Shown here in pieces: positions 53,423-62,634 of a stretch of DNA of 64,000 bases; the stretch's first letter is position 1, and each line of letters starts with the position of its first letter. This stretch comes from Leptospirales bacterium (GTDB lineage: Bacteria; Spirochaetota; Leptospiria; Leptospirales; Leptonemataceae). The position numbers and the translations under genes are program-made. The notes beneath the pieces are model-generated. The model was not told the DNA's origin. It did not search any database and saw only the letters and a program-made list of their open reading frames with translations. Where the stretch lies: contig JAIBBM010000015.1 in the NCBI GenBank assembly GCA_019694685.1, forward strand, positions 1 to 64,000, written 5' to 3'.

Positions 53423-54772
53423 ATGCAGATGGACCTTCCCTCGAAGCCGTACTATGTGCGACTGCCGGATCTTGACTTCTTTGATCTTTTTCTCAAGATT
53501 GATCAGGCCTACGAGCATTGCTTCTTACTAGAGTCATTGGGGGAATGGACCGCTGATTCACGTTACTCGGTGATAGGGTTTGACCCGGACCAGACGCTAC
53601 GGGGTACGCCCGACGGTCTGTTTGTGGGAAACCAGCTGATTCCGTCGGAGAACCCATACCGATTGTTGAAGGAGTTCCTACCGGCCGGCATTATTTCGCG
53701 CAATTACTGCGGGGGCCTGGTTGGCTACATCGGCTACGATGCAACAAAGTTTTTCGAGCCTTCTCTTGATTTAACCCCACATCCAGATTTTGATTCTTTC
53801 GTTTTCGGCGTCTTTACAGACGGGCTCATACATGACTCGATGACGGGTGAGACATTCTATTTCTACTACCGTAAAGATCGCTCTTCGCAGATTCTTGAGC
53901 TACTTGGTTCTGGCAACCGCTCCCTTTCGGCACGGGTAGTGTCTCTCGGAGACGCGGTTGATCAAGCGACGCATGCCGCAATGGTTGCCGAGACCAAGGA
54001 GGAGATCCTACGCGGGAATACCTTTCAATGTCAGATTGGCTTCCGATCGGACTTTGAATTGAAAGGGGATGCACTGGCTGTTTACCGCATCCTCCGAACC
54101 GTCAATCCTTCCCCACACATGTTCTATCTCAAAGCTGATGGGAGGACTTTGCTTGGAGCGAGTCCCGAGCTTGCGTTCCGGCTGCGTCAGGGAGAAATGG
54201 AAACATTTCCTCTGGCAGGAACCACGCGGCGGGGATCCTTTGACGAAGAGGACCGTCGGCTCGCTCGCGGACTCTTGAATGATCCAAAAGAAATCGCAGA
54301 ACACAACATGCTTGTGGATTTGCATAGAAACGATCTGGGTCGCGTAGCTCGCCCCGGGACCGTTAAAGTGCGGCGCCTAATGGATATTAAACGTTTCAGT
54401 CATGTGCAGCATATTTCGAGTGAGGTGGTCGGAATCATCTCGCGTCAGCATGATATGTTCTCGGGACTTGCTTCAGTCTTTCCCGCTGGAACGCTGTCTG
54501 GTGCTCCGAAAATCGAATCTATGAAAATCATAGAGCGGATCGAAGCGGATCCTCGCGGACCGTACGGAGGAGCGGTTGGACACTTTGGATTCAACGGTGA
54601 CTGTACATTTGCAATTCCTATTCGTTCCCTTTTCCTTCGCGGCGATCGGGGTTTTCTCCGGGCTTCAGGAGGAATTGTTTTTGATTCTACTCCAGAGGGA
54701 GAATATGCCGAAATTCAGGCCAAGCTGGCGAGTATGCGCAAAGCACTGGCCCCTTTTATGGTCCAGGTATGA
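53423..54772 (+). CDS. trpE: Anthranilate synthase component I
   Basis: Chorismate-binding protein of 449 residues. LLESLGEW at about 33-40 is the tryptophan-site motif. The catalytic PLAGTTRRG has alanine where aminodeoxychorismate synthase PabB has lysine, so anthranilate synthase is favoured. SRE and the metal site appear in FPAGTLSGAPKIESMKIIE. Its TGA overlaps the ATG of trpG. No other trp genes follow. Confidence 0.93.
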   Translation: MQMDLPSKPYYVRLPDLDFFDLFLKIDQAYEHCFLLESLGEWTADSRYSVIGFDPDQTLRGTPDGLFVGNQLIPSENPYRLLKEFLPAGIISRNYCGGLVGYIGYDATKFFEPSLDLTPHPDFDSFVFGVFTDGLIHDSMTGETFYFYYRKDRSSQILELLGSGNRSLSARVVSLGDAVDQATHAAMVAETKEEILRGNTFQCQIGFRSDFELKGDALAVYRILRTVNPSPHMFYLKADGRTLLGASPELAFRLRQGEMETFPLAGTTRRGSFDEEDRRLARGLLNDPKEIAEHNMLVDLHRNDLGRVARPGTVKVRRLMDIKRFSHVQHISSEVVGIISRQHDMFSGLASVFPAGTLSGAPKIESMKIIERIEADPRGPYGGAVGHFGFNGDCTFAIPIRSLFLRGDRGFLRASGGIVFDSTPEGEYAEIQAKLASMRKALAPFMVQV

Positions 54773-55383
54773 AAGTCCTCATTATTGATAACTATGATTC
54801 CTTCACATACAATCTGTTCCAAATCGCTGCAGAAGCTTTGGAGGAGTCTTCCTCGCAGCTGGATGTTGTTCGAAATGATGAACTAACTGAGGAAGAGATT
54901 AGACGTAGGAACTACGACCGAATCATTCTCTCGCCAGGACCAGGCAGCCCCGATGATCCGGCATATTTCGGAGTGTGCGCTGCGGTTCTCACATCAATCG
55001 GCCAAGTTGTTCCGATTCTGGGCGTCTGTCTCGGGATGCAAGGACTCGCGCATTATTACGGAGGCAAGGTCGTACGCGCACAGATCCCGATGCACGGTAA
55101 GGTGTCTCCCATCGAGCATGATTCCCGCGGAGTTTTCGCCGATCTGCCACAGGGACTATCAGCGATGAGATATCATTCTCTAGTCGTGGAGGAGGCGTCA
55201 TTGCCAGACTGTTTCGAACTCACCGCTCGTGCTGTGGATGGAGCAAGGGAGTTAATGGGGATTCGCCACAAGACGTTACCTCTGGAAGGTATTCAGTTTC
55301 ATCCGGAGTCATTTGCTACTGAAGGCGGGATTCGGATGATCGAAAATTTTCTCTTTCGGCCGGAACGATCCGGGTCTACCTAA
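54769..55383 (+). CDS. trpG: Anthranilate synthase component II (glutamine amidotransferase)
   Basis: Protein of 204 residues that feeds ammonia from glutamine to TrpE. Nucleophile C87 in LGVCLGMQG; catalytic His and Glu in QFHPESFATEGG. Could also serve folate synthesis as PabA, as in several bacteria with a single copy. Coupled to trpE. Confidence 0.93.
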   Translation: MKVLIIDNYDSFTYNLFQIAAEALEESSSQLDVVRNDELTEEEIRRRNYDRIILSPGPGSPDDPAYFGVCAAVLTSIGQVVPILGVCLGMQGLAHYYGGKVVRAQIPMHGKVSPIEHDSRGVFADLPQGLSAMRYHSLVVEEASLPDCFELTARAVDGARELMGIRHKTLPLEGIQFHPESFATEGGIRMIENFLFRPERSGST

Positions 55384-55394
55384 CCTTCGAAAAT

Positions 55395-55901
55395 GTGCGT
55401 TCACAGTCTGGCCATACTTTTGGACACTCATCAGCAGATACCGCTTTGCCAAATCGCAGTTCACCCTGCACCCTGATTCTTTCGTTCCGCCTGCGTACCT
55501 TCTTGATTCGTTCCATTCGCTCCAGTGCGCTGACCCCGAGCGAATGGTTTGAGCGTCTGATCTTCAGGTTTCAACAAAGACTTCCCTCATTGATTGCACG
55601 GGTAAGGCAAAGACCGCGCACTAGGTATCAGCCATCCTCCTCGGATTTGACACGATGGAATTTTCGCATACACACGCGGGTCTGGCTTCAGCTCAAAGTC
55701 CTTGCCCGTGGCATGAACATATCCATATGTTTTCTAGTGAGTATACTTTTGTCGCTCGTTCTTGAACTTGGTTCCACGACTGGCAATTGGAAGGTGAAGC
55801 CGTCCGTTGCAATACGATTGGAAGAGCGGCTCGTTATGTCTGTTGGCCGGATTGTTCGGAGGTTGTGGGTGGAAAAGAGACTTAACGTTGATACAAGTTA
55901 A
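55395..55901 (+). CDS. DUF1564-like small protein
   Basis: Open frame of 168 codons from a GTG. The middle part TRYQPSSSDLTRWNFRIHTRVW and following LARGMNISICFLVSILL agree in pattern (YQ, L-x-R-x-NFR, W, then N-x-S-x-C) with the leptospiral family DUF1564 as I remember it. The N-terminus is arginine/serine-rich and atypical, so the gene may be degraded. It ends inside the last bases of the convergent serine hydrolase gene. This is a main support for assigning the window to Leptospirales. Confidence 0.5.
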   Translation: MRSQSGHTFGHSSADTALPNRSSPCTLILSFRLRTFLIRSIRSSALTPSEWFERLIFRFQQRLPSLIARVRQRPRTRYQPSSSDLTRWNFRIHTRVWLQLKVLARGMNISICFLVSILLSLVLELGSTTGNWKVKPSVAIRLEERLVMSVGRIVRRLWVEKRLNVDTS

Positions 55902-57129
55902 AGAATTCTTCAACCTCGAGAGGCTGATCTTGCCGCTCATTCTGTGATCTGAGTAGTTGCTGCCCAAGGGTCGCCAGGAAGGGCAAGCCAAGGTCTTTGT
56001 AGTGATGATCTTCATCATTCGCAGAGCGGGCGTAGTTCACATAGAGCGTTACCGTCACGAGCAACGTTCGCTTGCTTTCTCGATCAATCAAGAGAGCCGA
56101 GTCCGTCAGGAATCCGAGAGCCTTTCCGACTTTGTTGAAAATCGAAAACTTTTTCGGCAATCGTTCTCTACTTCCGCCCATGACTAGATACTTACTCGTG
56201 CAGCCCTGATGATCTTGCTCGTCAAAATCAAGATCCGTATCCTCCGGCATTGTTGACATAGCTTTAAGGAGAAGCGTTCTGCTCTCATCGTTGAGGGCAA
56301 ACGTGGCCGATGATGGTAGGAGCTCCGGCAAAACCGCCGCCGTTGTGAGGCGATGAAGCTCGGGAATGGAGAGGAAGCTTCTCTCCGTGCCATCGTAGCC
56401 GTGAACAATATCCATACCCTCGAGATGATTTGTGTAGTGTTCGGTGGTAACGCGAGGTTCCTGCCGCAAGAGGGTTTCGCCTTCCGGAGATTCGAAGTCT
56501 ACTCCGTTGTAGTGCCGGTTTTCTTCCATACTGCATTTGGCGGCGAGCCGATGTGTTACCTGCCCCGTTTTGTACCCGCGCATGCGCAGTCCGGCCACGA
56601 TTGAGTCTTGTCCCAGAAAGGAATAAAGGCGGTCGAATGCTTCATTTTCGCTCACCGCGAACATCGCAAGAATGTCGCGGCGGATCGTTGATGGTCCAAG
56701 ATCCTCCTGCTGGCAATCTCCAGGCTCAAGTCGGTACGATGTGTCCAGATTGATGCCCGGAATTCCTATCTTTTGCACTTTCTCGAGTGCAAGGAGTGCG
56801 ACCGGGAGCTTAACCAGACTGGCGGGGTAAAAGTATTCCTGTTCTCGCAAACGGTAGGAATGCAGGATCGGTTTTAGTGTTCGTCCATCACGCTGGAACT
56901 CGGTCACCAGGATTTGCAGTCGATGTTGATCCGGAGTCTGCAGGATTCTTTGAAAAGGTAGGAACTCCGGCCGGCTCAGCAGATTGCGCAAATAGGTTGA
57001 ATCATTTCGCGGCATGGAATCGGTTCGATAGATTGGATGTGCCATGCAAGCAGAATACCCCAGGACCATAACGTGAATCCATCGGCGCATATACGTCATT
57101 GCGGAAAAAAAACTGAACCCCGCAAGCAT
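55882..57129 (-). CDS. Serine hydrolase, class A beta-lactamase-like
   Basis: Protein of 415 residues. Start at ATG 57129 has GGAGGG six bases upstream. Export segment with GYSAC near residue 28 may be a lipobox. Active-site set: S104 and K107 in SLVK, S160-E-N162 in place of SDN, and KVG for KTG. Such proteins include carboxypeptidases and inactive homologues; resistance is not implied. Divergent from the papain gene with 50 bases between starts. Confidence 0.85.
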   Translation of the reverse strand: MLAGFSFFSAMTYMRRWIHVMVLGYSACMAHPIYRTDSMPRNDSTYLRNLLSRPEFLPFQRILQTPDQHRLQILVTEFQRDGRTLKPILHSYRLREQEYFYPASLVKLPVALLALEKVQKIGIPGINLDTSYRLEPGDCQQEDLGPSTIRRDILAMFAVSENEAFDRLYSFLGQDSIVAGLRMRGYKTGQVTHRLAAKCSMEENRHYNGVDFESPEGETLLRQEPRVTTEHYTNHLEGMDIVHGYDGTERSFLSIPELHRLTTAAVLPELLPSSATFALNDESRTLLLKAMSTMPEDTDLDFDEQDHQGCTSKYLVMGGSRERLPKKFSIFNKVGKALGFLTDSALLIDRESKRTLLVTVTLYVNYARSANDEDHHYKDLGLPFLATLGQQLLRSQNERQDQPLEVEEFFNLYQR

Positions 57130-57179
57130 CTCTTGCCCTCCAACGCAGGGTATTCATCCTTCGCGCACGGAGTTTTATC

Positions 57180-59612
57180 ATGCGTCTTCTAGTATTGGTT
57201 TTTTCTGTAGTCGTTCTCGTTCCGGGTTTGACTCGGGCTGAGGAGCCGTTCAATCCCAGGGACGTACAATCTAGCACGTGCTCGGGCGAAGGGTTTAATT
57301 GTGGCTTTGTTCCCGCCGGGGCAGAGGAGCAGCGCGCAATTCCGGAGGCTCCCTATGTCGCCATGCGCGGGCTGCCTTCCAGTGTCGATCTTAGTCCGCG
57401 AATGCCACCTCCTGGCAATCAGGGTCAGCAGAACAGCTGTGTTGCGTGGGCGTCGGCTTACGCCGTAAAGTCATATCAGGAACAAATTGAAAGAAACTGG
57501 GGATACGATTCTCCAGTCGGAGGCGGAAAGGGCGAAAAAGTTTTCTCTCCTGCCTTCATTTACAATCAGATCAATCGCGGCCAGGATAAAGGGTCTTATA
57601 TCAAAGATGCAATGAATTTGTTTGTCCAGCAGGGGGCCGCTCCGTGGTCGGCTATGCCGTACACTTCGAAGGATTACAGGGCTCAACCATCTGCAGAGGC
57701 CCGGAATATCGCAAGCAGGTACCGTGCTAAAGGCTACTTTCAGGTTCGTTATGATGATCTTACCCGCATCAAGACAGAACTCTACAAAGGAAATCCGCTA
57801 GTGTTTGGGATGCCAATTGATGACGCCTTCTACAAGCTAAGAGGGAGCGACGTTTATGATAAGCAGGGTGGATCCGTGCACGGGGGCCATGCCATGGCCA
57901 TTGTCGGCTATGATGATTCCAAGACCAGCTCTTCAGGTGATGTCGGTGCATTCAAGATAATCAATTCGTGGGGCACGGGTTGGGGAGACAAAGGATACGG
58001 TTGGATTTCCTATCGTATGTTCATGAGCCTTGCGCCTCAGATTCTGGGTATGAATGACATGCAGGAATCTCAGCCCAACAATCCGCAGCAACCTGTGCAG
58101 CCATCGCCCGCCGTTGTTGAACAGGAAGCAGGTGTAAGAGCTCCTACACAGGTCAAAGCAACTGCCGGCACCTATGCCGACAAGGTCGTCGTAAGCTGGT
58201 CTACTGTGAAAAGTGCAGCCGCCTACAAAGTATATCGCGCAAACGCGTCGGATCCGGGGAACTTCGAAGAACTTGCAGATGCCGAAACCAATCAGTACAG
58301 TGATACGGATGTACAGGTAGATATCGCCTATCGTTATAAGATTGTTTCTGTTGGGGAGGAGAATGAGTCCGAGCTCAATGATTCGCCGGTGGCGGAAGGT
58401 TTTGCACGCAAGCAGCAACAACAGGCTGCGCCCGCTCAGGTTATCGGGTTGATTGGAGATGTCGATTCGTCCGGTTCGCGTGTTGTTTTGAAATGGGAAG
58501 CGACGGCCGGCGCGCGCTCCTACCAGGTTGCATCTTATCGCGAGGCAGATAAGAAGTGGGTCATTATTGCCAGCCCCTCTACGAATACTTACACGGACGT
58601 TTCGCCCAAAACTCAGAATCGATACGCAGTTCGCGGGGTTGGCCAAGCTGCCGGCAAATGGAGTAATACCATTGCAGTTCAGCTCGGCGGCGGTGAAAAC
58701 GAGGTGCCTGCCGCTCCTGCTGGCCTGCAGGCTTCTATGGGGACATACCGTGATAAGATCATCGTTCAATGGAACAGCACACCGGGTGCTCGCAAATATG
58801 AGGTGTACCGCTATGATCCGAAAAGCCAGGACTGGGAGGGTCCGGTTGAAGTGACTGCTGCCAGGCTTGAAGATAACCATGAAAGCGTGAAGAGCGGGAA
58901 AATCTACGCCTATGTGGTAACTGCCATCAATGCGGCTGGTACAAGCGACTATTCCGCTCCCGTGATGGGTCGAGCCAATCCGAACTTACAAAGGGCAGGA
59001 GCGGCCCTTGCGCCTCCGTCCAATGTTCGATCGTCCATCAACGAAGCAGCCGGGACAGTGACCATTGCCTGGGATGCGGTCCCGAAGAGTGATGAGTACT
59101 ATGTCTTCCGTAAGAAAAGGGGAGATAAGAAGTTTGAGTTTGTAGGAAGTGTTACCGCGCCTACATACTCCGAGAAGATACCGGGTAAACCGGGTGAAAT
59201 GTATCTCTATACGGTCCATAGTAAGCCGGCCCTCGGCGAGGAGTCCGTAGACTCAGCCATTGTGTCGGGCTTCATCAATGTCAAAAGGCAATCCGCGAAG
59301 CACCGCCTTCTCCCAGGCATGGGAATCGAGAAGTTTAGCGGAAAGTGGAAAGGACAGTACTGGGACGGTCGATCCGCACCGCAATCAGTCGCCATGGATA
59401 TCAGCGCGGACGGCGCAGACTACACCGTTCAATTCAGTCTTGGCAATCAGGTGAAATCGATCAAAGGACAGTTCCCTGCGGGAGCAAGTTCTCTATCGGT
59501 GGCAGGTTTCCAGATGCAATTGATAGGGAGGGAAGGCGATCTTGCAAGAATTGACGTGGGCCCATCCGTGCTTACAGACGAAATCACCCTCACTGTACAG
59601 AGACTGAAATAG
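57180..59612 (+). CDS. Exported papain-family protease with four FN3 domains
   Basis: Protein of 810 residues. Signal peptide 1-20. C1A papain domain at about 65-290 with oxyanion Q81, nucleophile C87, H237 in GGHAMAIVGYDD and N262 in INSWGTGWGD, so likely active. Then four FN3-like modules at about 321-408, 418-500, 503-593 and 600-690 (each with the KxYRxxx core, e.g. AYKVYRANA, YEVYRYDPK), and a C-terminal beta domain of about 95 residues with no recognised family. A palindrome copy sits at 58133. Probably surface or secreted. Confidence 0.93.
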   Translation: MRLLVLVFSVVVLVPGLTRAEEPFNPRDVQSSTCSGEGFNCGFVPAGAEEQRAIPEAPYVAMRGLPSSVDLSPRMPPPGNQGQQNSCVAWASAYAVKSYQEQIERNWGYDSPVGGGKGEKVFSPAFIYNQINRGQDKGSYIKDAMNLFVQQGAAPWSAMPYTSKDYRAQPSAEARNIASRYRAKGYFQVRYDDLTRIKTELYKGNPLVFGMPIDDAFYKLRGSDVYDKQGGSVHGGHAMAIVGYDDSKTSSSGDVGAFKIINSWGTGWGDKGYGWISYRMFMSLAPQILGMNDMQESQPNNPQQPVQPSPAVVEQEAGVRAPTQVKATAGTYADKVVVSWSTVKSAAAYKVYRANASDPGNFEELADAETNQYSDTDVQVDIAYRYKIVSVGEENESELNDSPVAEGFARKQQQQAAPAQVIGLIGDVDSSGSRVVLKWEATAGARSYQVASYREADKKWVIIASPSTNTYTDVSPKTQNRYAVRGVGQAAGKWSNTIAVQLGGGENEVPAAPAGLQASMGTYRDKIIVQWNSTPGARKYEVYRYDPKSQDWEGPVEVTAARLEDNHESVKSGKIYAYVVTAINAAGTSDYSAPVMGRANPNLQRAGAALAPPSNVRSSINEAAGTVTIAWDAVPKSDEYYVFRKKRGDKKFEFVGSVTAPTYSEKIPGKPGEMYLYTVHSKPALGEESVDSAIVSGFINVKRQSAKHRLLPGMGIEKFSGKWKGQYWDGRSAPQSVAMDISADGADYTVQFSLGNQVKSIKGQFPAGASSLSVAGFQMQLIGREGDLARIDVGPSVLTDEITLTVQRLK
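58133..58148. repeat. Copy of TGTAGGANNTCCTACA with one mismatch
   Basis: TGTAAGAGCTCCTACA, encoding V-R-A-P-T at the start of the first FN3 module. One mismatch to the palindrome at 44978. Confidence 0.55.
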
Positions 59613-59621
59613 CCGGAGCGG

Positions 59622-59639
59622 AGCGCCCTTAGGGGCGCT
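59622..59639. terminator. Hairpin between convergent genes
   Basis: AGCGCCC / GGGCGCT with loop TTAG, perfect 7-base stem, between the papain gene end and the FAD oxidase end (its last base pairs are part of the oxidase stop). Probably a shared terminator; no thymine run is present. Confidence 0.55.
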
Positions 59640-60726
59640 AGCTGTTGGGATGGATTTTTTCCCCTCGTGTGACTCGGGCTGCGATTGCTTCGGCGAGTGA
59701 AGGGGCAGATGTCAGTCCGGGGCTTTCAATGCCAAGCATGTGGATGACTCTGTCTGGATTTTCAAGAATCACAAAGTCTCTCTGGGGGATCCCGTTAATG
59801 AATAGCCGGGGTCGGAGTCCAGCATACCCAGGTTCGAGATCCGCCTCCTCGTACCCTTCTAGAATCCGGCTTAGTGATAGGTAGAATTCACGCCTACTTG
59901 CTGTTATGCGATAGTCTTTTTTGTTTTCTGCCCATATCGAATTTGGGCCTGCATACGCGTCGCCATTGAGGTGAAAGGTATAGTGCACACCGAGAGCAGT
60001 TGAATCCAGAAGAGGCAATGGATACACTAGCTTCGGATACGGGAGTTGTTTCCTGAGTCGAAAATACTCGCCTCGATTTGGTCTGATCTCGTAACCGGAT
60101 ACGCCAGCCCACCCCGCCACAGTGTCCGAATCAAGGCCTGCGGCATTTACAATCCAGTCGCACGTAATCTCTTCATGATGGGCCGTCCGCATGAGACGAG
60201 TTACGATTCGGCCATGGTCAATCTCGGTTACGGTCCGCCCCAGGAGAAACAAGGCTCCGTTTGCCTCTGCTTGAGCACGGACAGCGCTCAAATAGGCAGG
60301 AGCATCGACGACTCCGGTTTTAGACGAATGAAGAGCGCGGCTTCCGCGAACCCCGATGTAGTTCCTACCGGGTTGAGAGATGATCGAAAGTCCTTCCGCC
60401 CCACAGCGTTTTGCGTTTTCCAGAAGTGTGATCAGGCGAGGCTCGTCGTCTTTTTCTCCGACCACAAGTTTTCCGCAGATCGTGAACGGAACTCTGTGTT
60501 TTTGTAGGAACTCCTCGGTGAGGTTTCGTCCGCGCTGGCAGTGGATTGCTTTGAGGCTGCCCGGGTCATAGTAGATTCCTGCATGCAGGACGCCGGAGTT
60601 CCTACCAGATATTCCGTCTCCTGGCTTATTTGAGGCATCGAAAACGGCCACGGACAAACCCGCACGAGCAAGCGCCAGGGCGACCCAGGAACCGATGATC
60701 CCCGCACCAATGACGACGGCGTCCAA
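59638..60726 (-). CDS. lhgO: FAD-dependent oxidoreductase, L-2-hydroxyglutarate oxidase type
   Basis: Protein of 362 residues from a TTG. DAVVIGAGIIGSWVALALARAG is the FAD-binding GxGxxG; SGRNSGVLHAGIYYDPGS is typical of the LhgO family, which oxidises L-2-hydroxyglutarate; a related D-amino acid oxidase role is possible. It starts two bases after the stop of the UXS gene and shares its transcript. Confidence 0.85.
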   Translation of the reverse strand: MDAVVIGAGIIGSWVALALARAGLSVAVFDASNKPGDGISGRNSGVLHAGIYYDPGSLKAIHCQRGRNLTEEFLQKHRVPFTICGKLVVGEKDDEPRLITLLENAKRCGAEGLSIISQPGRNYIGVRGSRALHSSKTGVVDAPAYLSAVRAQAEANGALFLLGRTVTEIDHGRIVTRLMRTAHHEEITCDWIVNAAGLDSDTVAGWAGVSGYEIRPNRGEYFRLRKQLPYPKLVYPLPLLDSTALGVHYTFHLNGDAYAGPNSIWAENKKDYRITASRREFYLSLSRILEGYEEADLEPGYAGLRPRLFINGIPQRDFVILENPDRVIHMLGIESPGLTSAPSLAEAIAARVTRGEKIHPNS

Positions 60727-60728
60727 AG

Positions 60729-61658
60729 CTAAACGTGGCTTCGGAAGTATGCTATGGTTCTGGCCAGTCCCTCGGCCAGAGGCACTCTGGTTTCATAGGA
60801 GATGAGCTTCCTTGCCAGAGTTAGATCCGGCCGGCGACGAACAGGATCGTCAGAGGGGAGAGGATGGTACACGAGCTTCGATTTCGAACCAGTCATGTCC
60901 AGAACCATCTCGGCCAGCTGTTTCACGGTGAATTCTCCGTCATTTCCAAGGTTCACAGGGCCCATTTGTCCCTCGCACTCCATGAAATTTGTGATTCCGC
61001 CGACCAGATCATCCACGTAGCAGAACGACCGGGTTTGTGAGCCGTCTCCATACATGGTGATGTCCGTTCCGGCCAGTGCCTGAACAATAAAATTCGATAC
61101 GACTCTACCGTCTCGCGGGTCCATCCGAGGTCCGTAAGTGTTAAAGATCCTGATCACGCGAATGTCGACGCCGTGAAAGCGGTGATAGTCAAAACACAAA
61201 GTTTCTGCCGCCCGCTTTCCCTCGTCGTAACATGCGCGGATTCCAATCGGATTGACACTTCCCCTGTACGATTCGGGCTGCGGATGAATTTCTGGATCCC
61301 CATACACCTCTGAAGTGCTTGCCTGCAGAAGTCTGGCACCTGTCCTCTTCGCGATCCCGAGGAGGTTCATTGTCCCGAGGACTGACGTTTTCATGGTGCG
61401 AATAGGGTTTGCCTGGTAGTGGACGGGGCTGGCGGGGCAGGCCATGTTGAAGATATAGTCCACGTCCAGCCGGATTGGATCAACGATGTCATGGCGAATC
61501 ACTTCGAAGCGCTTGTTCCCTATCAGGTGTTCAACATTGGCGATGCTGCCGGTCTGGAAATTATCGAGACAGAGTACATGATGTCCCTTGGCCAGCATGG
61601 TCTCGCAGAGATGCGATCCAATGAATCCGGCACCGCCGGCAACGAGAGTGGTTTTCAC
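60729..61658 (-). CDS. UDP-glucuronate decarboxylase (UXS-like epimerase)
   Basis: Protein of 309 residues from [18 protein letters not shown] for NAD, then [44 protein letters not shown] and the Y-x3-K in [13 protein letters not shown]. These match UDP-xylose synthase, which makes UDP-xylose for surface polysaccharide. The enzyme is cytosolic. Confidence 0.9.
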   Translation of the reverse strand: MKTTLVAGGAGFIGSHLCETMLAKGHHVLCLDNFQTGSIANVEHLIGNKRFEVIRHDIVDPIRLDVDYIFNMACPASPVHYQANPIRTMKTSVLGTMNLLGIAKRTGARLLQASTSEVYGDPEIHPQPESYRGSVNPIGIRACYDEGKRAAETLCFDYHRFHGVDIRVIRIFNTYGPRMDPRDGRVVSNFIVQALAGTDITMYGDGSQTRSFCYVDDLVGGITNFMECEGQMGPVNLGNDGEFTVKQLAEMVLDMTGSKSKLVYHPLPSDDPVRRRPDLTLARKLISYETRVPLAEGLARTIAYFRSHV

Positions 61659-61667
61659 GGAACCGAT

Positions 61668-62621
61668 TTAGCGCGGAGCGGGGGCGTGTAAATTCTTATC
61701 TTTCTCAATTTCCGCCCGAAGTGCGAGCAGCTCCGCCATATCATGGTTCGGGATCGGTTGTACCTGGTTCTTGGACGCAGGCGATGTGTTGCCCGGAGCC
61801 GTCGGGGCCGCTTGAGCAATCGGGGCGGCGATATCAGGGGCAGGGGCCGCATTCGCCGGCGCTCCCGCGGCAGTGAGCGGGGAGGAAGCCCCTGTAGGAA
61901 CTCCTACAGGTTCGGGAGCAGGAGCCGGGGCGGGCGCTGGCGGCATAATGATGATAGAACCGAGCGCTGCCCAAATGATCCCGAGAATCACCAGAATCCA
62001 CAACCCGCACGTTACCATGCTCAGCATCTGAAGGGATGCAGATAGTTGTAGTTTTGATTTGAGATACCTGGCCAGGATTCCGGCGTCCGTCTGTCGCGCG
62101 TCGCGAGTGAAATCAAGCAAATCGAAGACACTATACCAGATGAAAACAGTTCCTACAATGAGGAGTCCGTTTCGCGCATAGCGGTCGCCGAGGCTTGCGG
62201 CAAAAAGCAAAGTCAGGGACCAGCCCAGACCACTATTGAATCCGAGACTGCCGGGAGCTGTGAACAGGACGGTCATGTAGAGGATCAGTCCAGCAAATAT
62301 GCAGAGAGACAATCGCTCAAAGCTCTCCACCAGGCCGCGTCGCAATAGAAGTGCGCCAGTTGTAGTAGTTCCTACATATCCAGCCGACACACTGAAGATC
62401 ACCCCCCACGTCCCCTTCAGGTTTCTTACGAGCGTCTCGCCTGCTTCCCCCGGGTGCAGAATGATCCGATCAATCGTCGCGCCAGCAGCCATTGCAGAAA
62501 TACCATGCCACATCTCATGAACCAGTACGACCAGCAGCTTGAAGGGCAGAATGACCCTCGTATCCCAGAACGCCGTTAGAAGCACAGCAGTGATGAGTGC
62601 GATCCAGACTCCGGACTTCAC
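61668..62621 (-). CDS. Membrane metalloprotease, M50B-like
   Basis: Protein of 317 residues from GTG. HEMWHGISAMAAG is the zinc HExxH inside a hydrophobic helix; several more membrane segments follow; an aspartate region is at WYSVFDLLDF, the family's second motif. The C-terminal part (about 230-300) is rich in proline and alanine. Contains palindrome copies at 61892 and 62361. Located just before UXS. Confidence 0.85.
   Translation of the reverse strand: MKSGVWIALITAVLLTAFWDTRVILPFKLLVVLVHEMWHGISAMAAGATIDRIILHPGEAGETLVRNLKGTWGVIFSVSAGYVGTTTTGALLLRRGLVESFERLSLCIFAGLILYMTVLFTAPGSLGFNSGLGWSLTLLFAASLGDRYARNGLLIVGTVFIWYSVFDLLDFTRDARQTDAGILARYLKSKLQLSASLQMLSMVTCGLWILVILGIIWAALGSIIIMPPAPAPAPAPEPVGVPTGASSPLTAAGAPANAAPAPDIAAPIAQAAPTAPGNTSPASKNQVQPIPNHDMAELLALRAEIEKDKNLHAPAPR
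61892..61909. repeat. CTGTAGGA-AC-TCCTACAG inverted repeat
   Basis: Eight-base arms around AC, inside the M50 gene, encoding V-G-V-P-T on the minus strand. The longest-armed copy of the recurring word. Confidence 0.65.
62361..62376. repeat. TGTAGTAGTTCCTACA copy
   Basis: Inverted repeat with one changed arm base, also inside the M50 gene. The same 15-base core GTAGTAGTTCCTACA occurs at 2590-2604 in the rhodanese lipoprotein gene. Confidence 0.55.
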
Positions 62622-62634
62622 CCTACATTTTCGG

